Made by a program: the position numbers and the translations under genes. Below are positions 22,618 through 32,126 of a stretch of 64,000 nucleotides of DNA, one piece after another (position 1 is the first letter of the stretch; every line of letters begins with the position of its first letter). Under the pieces are notes generated by a model. The model saw only the letters and a list, made by a program, of their open reading frames with translations. It searched no databases and was not told where the DNA came from. Location: contig JAJYUL010000005.1 in NCBI GenBank assembly GCA_021792555.1, positions 1 to 64,000 on the forward strand, in the 5' to 3' direction. This DNA is from Pseudomonadota bacterium (GTDB lineage Bacteria > Pseudomonadota > Gammaproteobacteria > Steroidobacterales > Steroidobacteraceae).

Positions 22618-24279
22618 TCAAGCTCCGAACGCGCCGGCCGACGCACCGCCCGGCGCAGCGAGAGGAATCGAGAGATTCACGGTCGTGCCGTTTCCGGGCG
22701 TGGAGATGACATCGAGCGAGCCTCGGACCATGGCCGCGCGCTCGCGCATGCCGAGCAACCCCAATGCATTGGCGCGGCTGGGGGCGGCGGTGTCGAATCC
22801 GCAGCCGTCATCGGCGACGCGCAGCCGCAGCAGATGCTCCCGCAGGGTCAGTTCGGCCTCGACATGCGACGCCTCGGCATGCCGCGCGACGTTCGTCAGG
22901 GCCTCCTGCAGAATACGGAACACGACCGTGGCGTGCGGCTCGCCAACCCCGATCTCCGGCGGATCGATCCGCAGATGCACCTCGGCCGAATGTCGCTCCC
23001 TGAAGGCCCGCACCAGCCATTCGGCGGCCGCTGCGAGACCCAGCACATCGAGCACCGTAGGGCGCAGGTCCTGCGCGACGCGGCGGGCCGACTCGATCGT
23101 CTGGTCGATGAGCCCGCGCATGACCCGCGTCTTCTGCGCGACCGCAGCGCCCATCTCGAGGCAGTACGTCTCGAGGTCGGCCAACTGGAATTTCAGCATG
23201 ATGAGCGCCTGCCCGAGCTCATCGTGCAGTTCGCGCGCCACTCGCGCCCGCTCGTTCTCCCGCGCGGCGATGCCAAGCGCCGCGGCCTTGCGCAGCTCGT
23301 CGCGGGCGCGCTGCAGCGTCTCGTTCGCGCGCTCGAGTTCGCGAGTGCGCTCGCGGACACGCACCTCGAGGGAGTCGGCGAGCCGGTTCAGCTCCCGGCT
23401 GCGCCGCTCGGCCAGCTGCCGCTGCTCGCGCTCGGCCGCGTGCGATTCGGCGAGGCGCCGATGCAGCCTGCCGGCTTCAAAAATCAGCACCGCGAGCAGA
23501 ACACTCGAGGCCACGAGCCCGTAGATACGCCCCGTGTACCAGCCGAACGAGAATCGCCCGGCGTTGAATACCGCAGCCTGGGCGATATCGCAGGACCACA
23601 CGACGATGACCACGAGCAGCCACAGGTACAGCCCCGAGAAGCGCGCGCGCCGCCACAGCAGCGGCAGCGCCGCGAGCGTGGCGAGCCAGGTTATCCACGC
23701 CACGGCGTATTTGGCCGGACGGTCCTGATCGCCGCTCATCAGCTTGGGCAGAAAATGCGCGCCGGCCGTCGAGATCACGAGCATCAGCGCTGCGAGCCCG
23801 AGTGCCCCGAGCACCGCGGCAGCCACGGACCAGCGGGCATGGCGCAGCGGCCCCGTGGCCGCCTCGCGCTGTGCGCGCCGCGCAAAGGCGATCACCGCCG
23901 CCGCAAACCCGAGGTGCCAGAAGAAATACAGCCACGCCGTGGTCTGCCCGCCGGCCCACAGCAATCCGGTGCGCGTGAACAGCCCCGGGAAGCTCAGCTC
24001 GTGCATCAGCGCCATGAGAGCGCTGAAGAGGTAGCCGCCAGCGAGAATGAGCAGCGCCCCGGAGCGGGCGATGCCGAACTGCCCGAGCAGGATGACGCAG
24101 GTCATCAGATCGCACATCGCGAGCGCCGATTCGTAGATCGGCAGGAACAGCTCGACGCGGCCGGTCGAGAGGTTCGCGAACGGCGCGAGCGCGACGAACA
24201 GAATGAGCGAGGCGGTGATGGCGACCGTCGCGAAGCGGCGCTCGGACTGGCTGGGCGGTTCTGTGATGAGGGAGATCAT
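22618..24279 (-). CDS. MASE4 sensor histidine kinase, NarX/DesK type
   Basis: This is a 553-residue membrane kinase from ATG 24279. Residues 15-275 form a MASE4-like sensor with about eight membrane helices, including YESALAMCDLMTCVILLGQF and GLLWAGGQTTAWLYFFWHLG. A coiled coil (about 285-340) leads to a HisKA_3 dimerisation helix with phospho-acceptor His352 in RVARELHDELGQALIMLKFQ, then a HATPase_c domain with ILQEALTNVARHA and DDGCGF...GLLGMRER. Such kinases normally phosphorylate a LuxR-type regulator, but none is adjacent, so it is an orphan here. OsmC lies 46 bp upstream on the same strand. Confidence 0.88.
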   Translation of the reverse strand: MISLITEPPSQSERRFATVAITASLILFVALAPFANLSTGRVELFLPIYESALAMCDLMTCVILLGQFGIARSGALLILAGGYLFSALMALMHELSFPGLFTRTGLLWAGGQTTAWLYFFWHLGFAAAVIAFARRAQREAATGPLRHARWSVAAAVLGALGLAALMLVISTAGAHFLPKLMSGDQDRPAKYAVAWITWLATLAALPLLWRRARFSGLYLWLLVVIVVWSCDIAQAAVFNAGRFSFGWYTGRIYGLVASSVLLAVLIFEAGRLHRRLAESHAAEREQRQLAERRSRELNRLADSLEVRVRERTRELERANETLQRARDELRKAAALGIAARENERARVARELHDELGQALIMLKFQLADLETYCLEMGAAVAQKTRVMRGLIDQTIESARRVAQDLRPTVLDVLGLAAAAEWLVRAFRERHSAEVHLRIDPPEIGVGEPHATVVFRILQEALTNVARHAEASHVEAELTLREHLLRLRVADDGCGFDTAAPSRANALGLLGMRERAAMVRGSLDVISTPGNGTTVNLSIPLAAPGGASAGAFGA

Positions 24280-24325
24280 GGAGCGCGCCGTGCACGCCCC
24301 GGGCGGGGCGCCTGCGGCATGCCGA

Positions 24326-24775
24326 TCACTTGAGCTTCTCCCCCAGGCCGTCGAACACGCCGACGTCCGTCGGTACGCCGGCGCGCACGCTCGCTCCGAC
24401 CGTACAGAACTCCTCGAACTGGCCGAGGATGCGATCCAGATGCTGCAGGCTCCGGGCGCTCGCCCCCAGCCGGATCTCGACATCGATGTGCAGGACCCGC
24501 AGCCGTCCGGCCTCGTTGCGCCCGACCTGCCCGCGCACCGAGGTCGTGATGCCGCCGGGATCGTTCTTGAATTTGGTGAGCGCGAAATACAGGCTCGAGC
24601 TCATGCAGCTGCCGACCGCCGCGAGCAGCAGCTGCACGGGCGAGGGTCCGAGGCCCGTCCCGAGCGGCGGCGCCTCATCCGAGACGACGTGCGCCACGTC
24701 CGGCGCGAAGGCGATCTCGAACTGATAGTCCCGGGCCTGACGGAGCGTGACGCTCGGCGAGCGATCTTCGGACAT
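24326..24775 (-). CDS. OsmC family peroxiredoxin-like protein
   Basis: This is a 149-residue OsmC/Ohr-fold protein. The two thiols of the family are present, in VGSCMSSSLYFAL (first Cys, about residue 57) and EFCTVGASVRAGVPTDV (second Cys, about residue 125). They would reduce organic hydroperoxides. GGAGGAA immediately upstream identifies ATG 24775 as the start; the longer frame from 24826 is not used. It precedes the sensor kinase gene and may be co-transcribed with it. Confidence 0.85.
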   Translation of the reverse strand: MSEDRSPSVTLRQARDYQFEIAFAPDVAHVVSDEAPPLGTGLGPSPVQLLLAAVGSCMSSSLYFALTKFKNDPGGITTSVRGQVGRNEAGRLRVLHIDVEIRLGASARSLQHLDRILGQFEEFCTVGASVRAGVPTDVGVFDGLGEKLK

Positions 24776-24883
24776 TGCGGGTTCCTCCTGCGGCGAGGCC
24801 CCGGGGCGACACGCCGGCGGCGACACAATGCGCGCGCATCATACCACCCGAGCGGCGCCGCCGGCGTGTCCGCCGCATCCCGC

Positions 24884-27514
24884 TCAATCCGGCAGCGTCA
24901 CCTCCCCGTCGACGCTGAAGTGGCCGGTCACCTGCGGCGCGCCGGTGCCGGGCTGTCCGCCGCCGACCGAGAGCGTATAGCGGCCCGGGGCGACGATGAT
25001 GCGCCCGCGCTCGGTGACCATGCTGAGTGCTCGGCGCATGAGCTCGAAGTGCACGATGCGGCTCTGCCCGGGCGCAAGGTGAACCCGCGTAAAGCCGCGC
25101 AGCGCGCGCAGCGGCGCCCCCGGCACGGGCGGGAACTGCAGATACAACTGCACCACCTCATCGCCCGCGCGCCTTCCGGTGTTGGTCACCCTGACCGCCA
25201 CCGGAAGCGGCTGCCCGGCATCGATGTGCGGGTGTGGCAGGGCGAGATCGCTGAAGCGGAACGTGGTGTAACTCAGCCCGTAACCGAACGGCCAGAGCGG
25301 CTTGCCCTTGAAGTACCGATAGGTGCGCCCGCGCATGGAATAGTTCAGGAAGTTCGGCAGCTGGTGGACGCTCCTGTAGAACGTCAGCGGCAGCCGTCCG
25401 GAGGGATCATTGCGCCCGCTCAGGGTCGCCGCGATCGCCGCGCCGCCCTCCTCGCCGCCGTACCAGGCCTCGAGGATGGCCGCGGCGTGACGCTTCTCCC
25501 ACGGCACCGCGAGCGCGCTGCCGTTTATGAGCACGACGATCAGCGGCTTGCCGGACCGGGCAACCTCGCGCACCAGCGCCTCCTCGGGCCGCGGCAGCCG
25601 CAACCGGGTGCGGTCGCCGCCGCGGAAGCCCGGTTCGTGCACGGGCATCTGCTCGCCTTCCAGGCGGCTGGTGAGGCCCACCACCGCGATCACCACGTCC
25701 GCACGCCTCGCGGCAGCGAGCGCCGCAGGATCCGGACGGTTATCGAGCGGCTCCCAGATGAGCGCGGCACGCGGCGCCGCGCCGCCGATGTGGCCGTAGA
25801 CCATCCGCACCCGCACGCGGCGGCCTTTGTGCAGGTAGACCCGCCCCACGTCGGTACCGGGACTGTAGGACTGGATCAGATGCTCATCGCCCAGGGTGAG
25901 GCTGGCGAAGCCGTTGGTGCGCACCCCGACCTGATAGTAGCCGGAGCGCTGCGGGGTGAAGTATCCGCTCCACTGAGCGCCGGCGAGGGTCGCGGGGGCG
26001 ATGCCGGCGGGCAGATCCCGCGCATCGAGATCGATCCGCGGCGCAGTGCCCGCCAGGGTGTGCGGGTGCGCACCGCCAATCCGGTACGCCACCCTCAGGC
26101 CGGGCTTGCCGCCCGGCCTCCGGAACAGCGCCGCCGGCACGACGGCGCCGCCGTTCGAGAGGAACTGCGTCCCCGGAACGTAGGTGATCTTTGCGTGGGC
26201 AAACTGCGCGCGCAATCCCTCGAGCACCGTCACGACGTGCGTGGGCATGCCGCTGTAGTTGCCGAGCATCACGGCGGTCTGGTCGGCCAGCGGCCCGACG
26301 AGCGCGATGCGGCGCACCGAGCGCCTCAGCGGCAGCACCCCGTCGTTCTTCAGCAGCACCATCGACTCCTCGGCGAGCCGCAGAGCGAGCCGCCGGTGGG
26401 CGGGGCTGTTCAGCTGATCGGGATTGATGTGATCGTACGGCACCATCGAGGGCGGATCGAACAGCCCGAGACGGATGCGGGCGGTGAACAGACGCACCAG
26501 CGCGCGGTTCACGGCATGCACGGACAGATACCCCTCCTGCACGGCCTTGAGGAACGGCAGGTAATCCGCATCGCCGTGCGGCGTGCCGAAATCGGCGCAT
26601 TCGTTGTCCATGCCGCGCTCCACCGCGATTGCGGTGGAGCGCGCTTGAGTGGGCCGGTAGTGATGGCCGGTGAAGATGTCGTGAACGGCATCGCAGTCGG
26701 ACACGACATAACCGTGAAAATGCCACGCGCCGCGCAGGGTCTTCTGCAGCAGGAACCGGTTGGCGCACGCCGGCTGGCCGTTGACCGCCACGTAGGCGCA
26801 CATGACCGATCCGGCATGCCCCTCGACCACGGCGGCGCGGAACGCCGGCAGGTAGGTGTCCTCCAGGTCGTGCAGGCTGATGTCGTTGTCCTGGAAATGC
26901 CGCGTCGGCTCCGGTCCGCTGTAGGCGTCGAAATGCTTCGGGGTTGCGATCGCGCGGTAGTAGCGCGGATTCGAGCCCTGCATGCCACGCACATAGGCAA
27001 CCGCCAGAGTGGCGGTGAGGAACGGATCCTCGCCGTAAGTCTCCTGACAGCGCCCCCAGCGCGGATCGCGGCAGATGTTGATGTTCGGCGCCCAGAAATC
27101 CAGCCCGTGCATCATACCGGTGCCATGGTGGTGCGCGGCCGCCTCGGCATAGCGGATGCGCCCCTCGATGCTGATCGCCTTCGCCATGGCGCGTATGCCC
27201 GCGGCATCGAAGGTCGCCGCAAGCCCTATCGGCTCGGGGAATTCCGTGGTTCCCCGGCCGATCGCCCCGTGCAGCCCCTCGCTCCACCAGTTGTAGGCGG
27301 GCACCCCGAGCCGCGGAACGGCCCGCGCGCCGTTGACGAGCTGGGACACCTTCTCGCGCAGACTCATGCGCCGCACCAGGGCCATGGCGCGCTGGCGCAC
27401 CGGCAGGTTGGGGTTGAGCCAGGGCGCGCGGTGCACCGGCTCGGCTGCCGCGCCGGTGATCACCATCGCGCCCAACACCAGCGCCGCGCCGGCGCGCCAA
27501 GTGGCGGTTTTCAT
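24884..27514 (-). CDS. GH3 glycosidase with PA14 domain (beta-xylosidase type)
   Basis: This is an 876-residue exported enzyme with signal peptide MKTATWRAGAALVLGAMVIT. The GH3 N-terminal domain has VPAYNWWSEGLHGA, typical of plant-like xylosidases, KHFDAYSG near 193, and nucleophile Asp273 in YVVSDCDAVHD. The second domain (about 390-700) is interrupted by a PA14-like insert (about 490-620), and a fibronectin-III-like domain ends the protein. The likely substrate is beta-xylosides or related plant glycans in the periplasm or outside. It diverges from a GH51 gene across a 148-bp region with a xyl-box-like palindrome. Confidence 0.9.
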   Translation of the reverse strand: MKTATWRAGAALVLGAMVITGAAAEPVHRAPWLNPNLPVRQRAMALVRRMSLREKVSQLVNGARAVPRLGVPAYNWWSEGLHGAIGRGTTEFPEPIGLAATFDAAGIRAMAKAISIEGRIRYAEAAAHHHGTGMMHGLDFWAPNINICRDPRWGRCQETYGEDPFLTATLAVAYVRGMQGSNPRYYRAIATPKHFDAYSGPEPTRHFQDNDISLHDLEDTYLPAFRAAVVEGHAGSVMCAYVAVNGQPACANRFLLQKTLRGAWHFHGYVVSDCDAVHDIFTGHHYRPTQARSTAIAVERGMDNECADFGTPHGDADYLPFLKAVQEGYLSVHAVNRALVRLFTARIRLGLFDPPSMVPYDHINPDQLNSPAHRRLALRLAEESMVLLKNDGVLPLRRSVRRIALVGPLADQTAVMLGNYSGMPTHVVTVLEGLRAQFAHAKITYVPGTQFLSNGGAVVPAALFRRPGGKPGLRVAYRIGGAHPHTLAGTAPRIDLDARDLPAGIAPATLAGAQWSGYFTPQRSGYYQVGVRTNGFASLTLGDEHLIQSYSPGTDVGRVYLHKGRRVRVRMVYGHIGGAAPRAALIWEPLDNRPDPAALAAARRADVVIAVVGLTSRLEGEQMPVHEPGFRGGDRTRLRLPRPEEALVREVARSGKPLIVVLINGSALAVPWEKRHAAAILEAWYGGEEGGAAIAATLSGRNDPSGRLPLTFYRSVHQLPNFLNYSMRGRTYRYFKGKPLWPFGYGLSYTTFRFSDLALPHPHIDAGQPLPVAVRVTNTGRRAGDEVVQLYLQFPPVPGAPLRALRGFTRVHLAPGQSRIVHFELMRRALSMVTERGRIIVAPGRYTLSVGGGQPGTGAPQVTGHFSVDGEVTLPD

Positions 27515-27563
27515 GATCGCTCGGACCCCTCTGGCCTTGTGTGCGAATGCGCGCCAGCCGGTA

Positions 27564-27577
27564 TGGTAGCGCTATCT
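27564..27577. promoter_or_regulatory. Xyl-box-like LacI-family operator
   Basis: TGGTAGCGCTATCT lies between the divergent GH3 and GH51 genes. It differs at two positions from TGGTAGCGCTAACA, the xyl-box described in Xanthomonas for xylan genes under the LacI-family XylR. The core is a palindrome centred on CG, as LacI-family proteins require. Control of both flanking genes by xylose or xylo-oligosaccharides is inferred. Confidence 0.65.
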
Positions 27578-27662
27578 TATGAATGCTGGTATTGTCCGAG
27601 TTTATCCCGGTCTGTCAAGCGCGCCGGCCGGGCATACCAAAACATGCGCGACGGGGACCGAC

Positions 27663-29807
27663 ATGCGATCGCGATTGAGGCTCCTGCTGTTCTTGACGCT
27701 CTCGAGCGCCCCGGCACTCTGCGCGGCGCACGCAGCGGGCGCGCCCGGGCCGCTCGTCGCGCGCATCGATGTCACCCGCACCGCCCGCCCGGTGAGCCGT
27801 TATGAATACGGCATGTTCATCGAGAACCTCGGCCAGCTCGTCTACCGGAGCCTGTGGTCCGAGATGCTCGATGACCGCAAGTTCTACTTCCCGATCCACC
27901 CCCGGCGGGCGATGCGGCCGGCCAAGCCGGTGAGCGGATTTGCGCGGGTGTTCCTCCTGCGCAAGTGGCGCCCGGTCGGGGCGAGCGCGGCGGTCACCAT
28001 GGACCGGCGCCATCCGTTCGTCGGCGCGCACAGCCCGCGTGTCGCGCTCGCAGGCGAAACGCCGCGCGGCATCCGCCAGAGCGGCATCGCACTCGTGGCG
28101 GGCAAGCGCTACACCGGCTACATCTACTTGCGCGGAACGCCCGGCGCGCAGGTACGGGTCACGCTGCGCTGGGGTGCGGGCGCCGCGGCGAAGCGCAGCG
28201 TCAGCGTCGGCCCGCTCGGTGCGCGTTACCGCCGCTTTGCCTTCTCGTTCACCGCCGGGGCCGCCAGCACCCACGCCGAGTTCGAGGTCACCGGCACGGG
28301 CAGCGGCAGCTACCACATCGGCACCGTGTCGCTCATGCCGGCCGACAACATCGAGGGGTTCCGCAGGGACACCATCGACCTGCTGCGCCGGCTGCACTCG
28401 GGCTTCTGGCGCCTGCCCGGCGGCAATTTCGTTTCCGACTTCAACTGGTATGCCTCGATCGGCAACCGCGACCGGCGCGCGCCGTACCTCGATCATGCCT
28501 GGAATGCGGTGCAGTCGAACGACGTCGGGCTCGATGAGTTCATGACGCTGTGCAGGCTGCTCGGCGTGGCGCCCTACGTGACGGTCAACGCCGGCTTCGG
28601 CGATGCGCATTCGGCCGCTGCGGAGGTGCGCTACCTGAACGGTCCGGTCACGACGCGCCTCGGGGCGCTGCGCGCGCGCAACGGCCACCCGCGCCCGTAC
28701 AACGTGAAGTTCTGGAACATCGGCAACGAGCCCTATGGACCCTGGGAGCTCGGCCACACCTCGCTGCAGGACTACATCTGGAAGAACAACGAATTCGCCC
28801 GCGCGATGCGCCGCGCCGATCCCTCGATCGTGCTGCTCGCCTCCGGGGCGATGCCCGATGAGATGACCATCGAGGGCATCGCGCGCCAGCTCGGCTACAA
28901 AAGCGATCAGATCGGACTGTGTTCGGCGGCGGACTGGACGTGCGCATACCTGAAGCACGCCTGGGGCTATTTCAACGGCATCACCGAGCACTGGTATGCG
29001 CGCGCCGGGATGCGCTTCGATCTGGCCCGCGCACGCGCCGGTGTGCGCATCGATCATATGGAACCCGGCTACGTGCCGGCGCATCAGAGCGTGCTGCAGT
29101 GGGTGCGCGCCCCCTCCGATCGGGTGCGGCTGAAGGCCGAGGAGTGGCGCGCCTATGAGCGGCGCTTCCCGGCCATGCAGCGCAAGGGCATCTTCATGTC
29201 GATGGACGAGTACGCCTACACCGGCGCGCCCGCCGACCTGAAGCTCGCCCTCGCCTACGCCATGGTCTTCAACGAGATGCTGCGGCACACGGACTTCCTG
29301 CGCATGGCGGCCTTCACCATGGGAGTCTCGACGATCGACTACACGCGCACCGCGGCCGTGCTCAACACCACCGGCCTGCTCTTCAAGCTCTATCGCGATC
29401 ACTTCGGGCCCGGGCTGCTGCCGGTGCCGGTGGGCGGCAACTCCCCGCAGCCGCGGCCGCATCAGCAGCTGGTTCCGGGCATCAGGCCGCAGAGTGCCGG
29501 CAGCCCGACGTACCCGCTCGATGTCGAGGCCGCACTGAGTCCGCATCGCACACACCTGGTGGTCGCGGTGGTCAACGCCACCGACACGGTCCGGCCCTTG
29601 ATGCTGCGCGTGCACGGCGCCGGGCTCGCCGCAGGCGGGCGCTGCTGGGAGATGACCGGCCCGCGCCTCTCAGCGGCGAACCGGGTCGGACACCGGCCCG
29701 AGGTACACGTGCGCGCGCGCGGCGTGGAAGATGCGCGCGGCGCGCTGCAGGTGCCGCCGATCAGCATCGACATCTACCGATTTCGGCTCACGCGGGTTGC
29801 GCCTTGA
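27663..29807 (+). CDS. GH51 alpha-L-arabinofuranosidase
   Basis: This is a 714-residue exported enzyme. Signal peptide MRSRLRLLLFLTLSSAPALC; GGGGA 5 bases upstream supports ATG 27663. A carbohydrate-binding-like beta domain (about 120-230, GKRYTGYIYLRGTPGAQVRV) precedes the catalytic barrel. The acid/base is Glu356 in FWNIGNEPYGPWELG and the nucleophile Glu516 in FMSMDEYAYTG. It should release arabinofuranosyl side chains from arabinoxylan or arabinan. The next gene, an esterase, starts inside its stop codon (TTGA), so the two are coupled and may remove acyl and arabinosyl decorations together. Confidence 0.9.
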   Translation: MRSRLRLLLFLTLSSAPALCAAHAAGAPGPLVARIDVTRTARPVSRYEYGMFIENLGQLVYRSLWSEMLDDRKFYFPIHPRRAMRPAKPVSGFARVFLLRKWRPVGASAAVTMDRRHPFVGAHSPRVALAGETPRGIRQSGIALVAGKRYTGYIYLRGTPGAQVRVTLRWGAGAAAKRSVSVGPLGARYRRFAFSFTAGAASTHAEFEVTGTGSGSYHIGTVSLMPADNIEGFRRDTIDLLRRLHSGFWRLPGGNFVSDFNWYASIGNRDRRAPYLDHAWNAVQSNDVGLDEFMTLCRLLGVAPYVTVNAGFGDAHSAAAEVRYLNGPVTTRLGALRARNGHPRPYNVKFWNIGNEPYGPWELGHTSLQDYIWKNNEFARAMRRADPSIVLLASGAMPDEMTIEGIARQLGYKSDQIGLCSAADWTCAYLKHAWGYFNGITEHWYARAGMRFDLARARAGVRIDHMEPGYVPAHQSVLQWVRAPSDRVRLKAEEWRAYERRFPAMQRKGIFMSMDEYAYTGAPADLKLALAYAMVFNEMLRHTDFLRMAAFTMGVSTIDYTRTAAVLNTTGLLFKLYRDHFGPGLLPVPVGGNSPQPRPHQQLVPGIRPQSAGSPTYPLDVEAALSPHRTHLVVAVVNATDTVRPLMLRVHGAGLAAGGRCWEMTGPRLSAANRVGHRPEVHVRARGVEDARGALQVPPISIDIYRFRLTRVAP

Positions 29808-31411
29808 GACGATACGCATCGAAGCGCCTCGGCGCGCTGCTCATCGCCCCGCTGTGCCTCACCGGCCTCTGTCACGCCGCAACCGCGGCGCCGCAGGTCC
29901 GCGTGGCAGACGGCCAGCTGCTCGGGCTGCGCGCAGGGGGCGTAGAGGCTTTCCTCGGCGTGCCCTACGCCGCCCCGCCGATCGGCGTGAACCGCTGGCG
30001 CTCGCCCCAGCCGCTGCAGCCTTGGCACGGGGTGCGTCGGGCGCAGCGCTTCGGGCCGAGCTGCCTGCAGAGGCTCGCCCCGCACGGCTTCGGGCCATGG
30101 TCGCCGGAGTACGGGGTGCACGGGCCGGTGAGCGAGAACTGTCTGTATCTGAACATCTGGGCGCCGGTGCACCCGAGGCACCCGCTGCCGGTGATGGTGT
30201 GGATCCCGGGCGGGGCGTTCGTCTCCGGCTCCGGCTCGGTGCCGATCTACGACGGCCGGCACCTCGCGGCCCACGGCATCGTCGTGGTCACCCTCAACTA
30301 CCGGCTCGGGGTATTCGGCTTTTTCACCGACCCGGCGCTCGCGGTCGAAGCGCGCCGCCTGCATGAGCCGCCCGGCAACTGGGGCCTGCAGGACATGATC
30401 GCCGCGCTGCGCTGGGTGCGCCGCAACATCGCCGCGTTCGGCGGCAACCCGCGCGCCGTCACCGTTGCCGGCCAGTCCGCCGGCGCGATCGCCGTCCAGG
30501 AGCTCCTCACCTCGCCGCTCGCTACGGGACTGTTCGAGCGGGCGATCGCCGAGAGCGGTCTGCCCAACTCGCGTCTGCCCGACTCTCCGCGACACATGCC
30601 CTCGCTCGCCGCCGCGGAGCGCGCCGGAGCGCGCTTCGCCCGCGCCAAGGGCGCTCGGACGCTTGCCGCCTTGCGGGCGCTGCCGCCCGAGGCCCTCGCC
30701 ACTTCGGTCGCGCCGATGTCGAGTCCGCTGGTCATGCCGAGCGTGGATGGGGTGCTGCTGCCTGAGGCGCCCGAGCGGTTGCTCGCGGCCGGCCGCTTTG
30801 CGCACACGCCGGTGCTGCTCGGCATGAACGCCGATGAGAACACCGGATTTCGCGCCAATCCCGCGAGGTTGAGCCGCGCGGCCTGGCGCGATCAGCTGCA
30901 CGGGATCTTCGGTCCCCTGGCGTGGCGCTTCGAGCGGCTGTTCCGGGCTCGGGGGGCGCGCGCCCGGGCACGCGCGCTGCGCGTCGTGCGGCGCGATCTC
31001 GGGCTCGCTGCGCTTTATCAATGGAGCCGCCTGCGCCTTGCGCACTCGCACGCGCCGGTGTACGCGTATCTGTGGACCCACGTGGAGCCGGGGCCGCACT
31101 CGAAGCGCTGGCGCGTATTCCATTCCTCGGAGATTCCCTACGTGTTCGAGACGCTGGCGGCCGCTGCACAGCGGCACTTCACGCCCCTCGACCGGACGAT
31201 CTCGGTGCGGATGTCGCGCTACTGGGTCGATTTCATCAAGAGCGGCGATCCGAACGGTCCGGGCCTGCCCCACTGGCCGCGTCTCACGCGGCGCACCCTG
31301 TGCATCATGCGTCTCGGCGCGCGCGCCGCGCCCCAACCCATTCTGCCGCCCCGCAAGCTGCGGGCGATGCAGGCGTTCATCGCCGCGGGCGGCGAGCCCG
31401 AACTGTACTGA
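29804..31411 (+). CDS. Type-B carboxylesterase, secreted
   Basis: This is a 535-residue alpha/beta-hydrolase of the carboxylesterase family. Signal peptide MRRYASKRLGALLIAPLCLT; the only start that keeps it is TTG 29804, overlapping the GH51 stop. The triad is Ser225 in AGQSAGA, Glu345 in NADENTGF and His440 in VFHSSEIPY. The oxyanion region is WIPGGAFVSGSG. In an operon with an arabinofuranosidase, feruloyl or acetyl esters on hemicellulose are likely substrates, though the family is broad. A perfect hairpin at 31415-31446 ends the unit. Confidence 0.85.
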   Translation: MRRYASKRLGALLIAPLCLTGLCHAATAAPQVRVADGQLLGLRAGGVEAFLGVPYAAPPIGVNRWRSPQPLQPWHGVRRAQRFGPSCLQRLAPHGFGPWSPEYGVHGPVSENCLYLNIWAPVHPRHPLPVMVWIPGGAFVSGSGSVPIYDGRHLAAHGIVVVTLNYRLGVFGFFTDPALAVEARRLHEPPGNWGLQDMIAALRWVRRNIAAFGGNPRAVTVAGQSAGAIAVQELLTSPLATGLFERAIAESGLPNSRLPDSPRHMPSLAAAERAGARFARAKGARTLAALRALPPEALATSVAPMSSPLVMPSVDGVLLPEAPERLLAAGRFAHTPVLLGMNADENTGFRANPARLSRAAWRDQLHGIFGPLAWRFERLFRARGARARARALRVVRRDLGLAALYQWSRLRLAHSHAPVYAYLWTHVEPGPHSKRWRVFHSSEIPYVFETLAAAAQRHFTPLDRTISVRMSRYWVDFIKSGDPNGPGLPHWPRLTRRTLCIMRLGARAAPQPILPPRKLRAMQAFIAAGGEPELY

Positions 31412-31414
31412 TTC

Positions 31415-31446
31415 GCGCCGGCGCGGCTCTGCGGCCGCGCCGGCGC
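31415..31446. terminator. Bidirectional hairpin between convergent genes
   Basis: The arm GCGCCGGCGCGGC (31415-31427) pairs perfectly with 31434-31446 around a 6-base loop, 4 bases after the esterase stop and 23 bases before the gstA stop. It lacks a T-run, but its placement suits both transcripts. Confidence 0.7.
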
Positions 31447-31468
31447 TCCGTGGCAAGGCTGCAGGCGC

Positions 31469-32077
31469 TTACTTGATCAGACCCTCGGCCCGCATCGCGG
31501 CCTGCACCGCCGGGCGGGCGGCCGTGCGCTCCTGGAAGGCGATCAGGTTCGGGAACTGTCCCAGGTCGACCTTCACCATCCGCGCCCAGTTCGTCACCGT
31601 GAACAGATACGCATCGGCCACGGAAAACCGCTCGCCGAACAGGTACGGGCGGCCCTGCAGGCGCTGCTCGATCAGCCCGTAGCGGCGCTGCAGATACGCG
31701 GTGCGCTCGGCGCGCGTCTCGGCCGGCGTGGCAGGATTGAACAGCGGCGAGTAGGACTTGTGCAGCTCAGAGTTGATATAGCCGAGCATCTCCTGCAGGC
31801 GATAGCGCTCGAAGCTTCCGGGCGCAGGTGCGAGGCCCGACTCGGGCTTCTGGTCGGCGAGGTACTGCACGATCACCCCGCCCTCGGTGAGCAGCTCCCC
31901 GTTGTCGAGCTGCAGCGCCGGCACATAGCCCTTGGGGTTGACCGCGAGGAAGTCGCCTTCCTTCTGCATGGCCTTGCTCTTGAGATCCACCTTCTGCAAC
32001 TCGAGGGCGATGCCGGCCTCGCGGGCCACGATGTGCGGGGAAAGCGAGCAGGCGCCGCTCGCGTAGAACAGTTTCAT
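31469..32077 (-). CDS. gstA: Glutathione S-transferase, beta class
   Basis: This 202-residue enzyme starts MKLFYASGACSLSPHIVARE, with the beta-class Cys10. It has the thioredoxin-fold NPKGYVPALQLDNGELLTEG (cis-Pro and glutathione-binding region) and the C-terminal helical domain with GERFSVADAYLFTVTNW. It conjugates glutathione to electrophiles in the cytoplasm. It diverges from an HxlR-type regulator, so redox- or electrophile-controlled expression is probable. Confidence 0.92.
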   Translation of the reverse strand: MKLFYASGACSLSPHIVAREAGIALELQKVDLKSKAMQKEGDFLAVNPKGYVPALQLDNGELLTEGGVIVQYLADQKPESGLAPAPGSFERYRLQEMLGYINSELHKSYSPLFNPATPAETRAERTAYLQRRYGLIEQRLQGRPYLFGERFSVADAYLFTVTNWARMVKVDLGQFPNLIAFQERTAARPAVQAAMRAEGLIK

Positions 32078-32126
32078 GCCAATCTCCTATTGAAAATGGC
32101 TCCAGGCGGTGGCCGCCCGGCCACCG

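Noticed and set aside
24203-27805. A 1200-codon open frame on the plus strand
   Set aside because: It runs antisense to the GH3, OsmC and kinase genes, has no ribosome site or domain, and has Arg/His-rich shadow composition.
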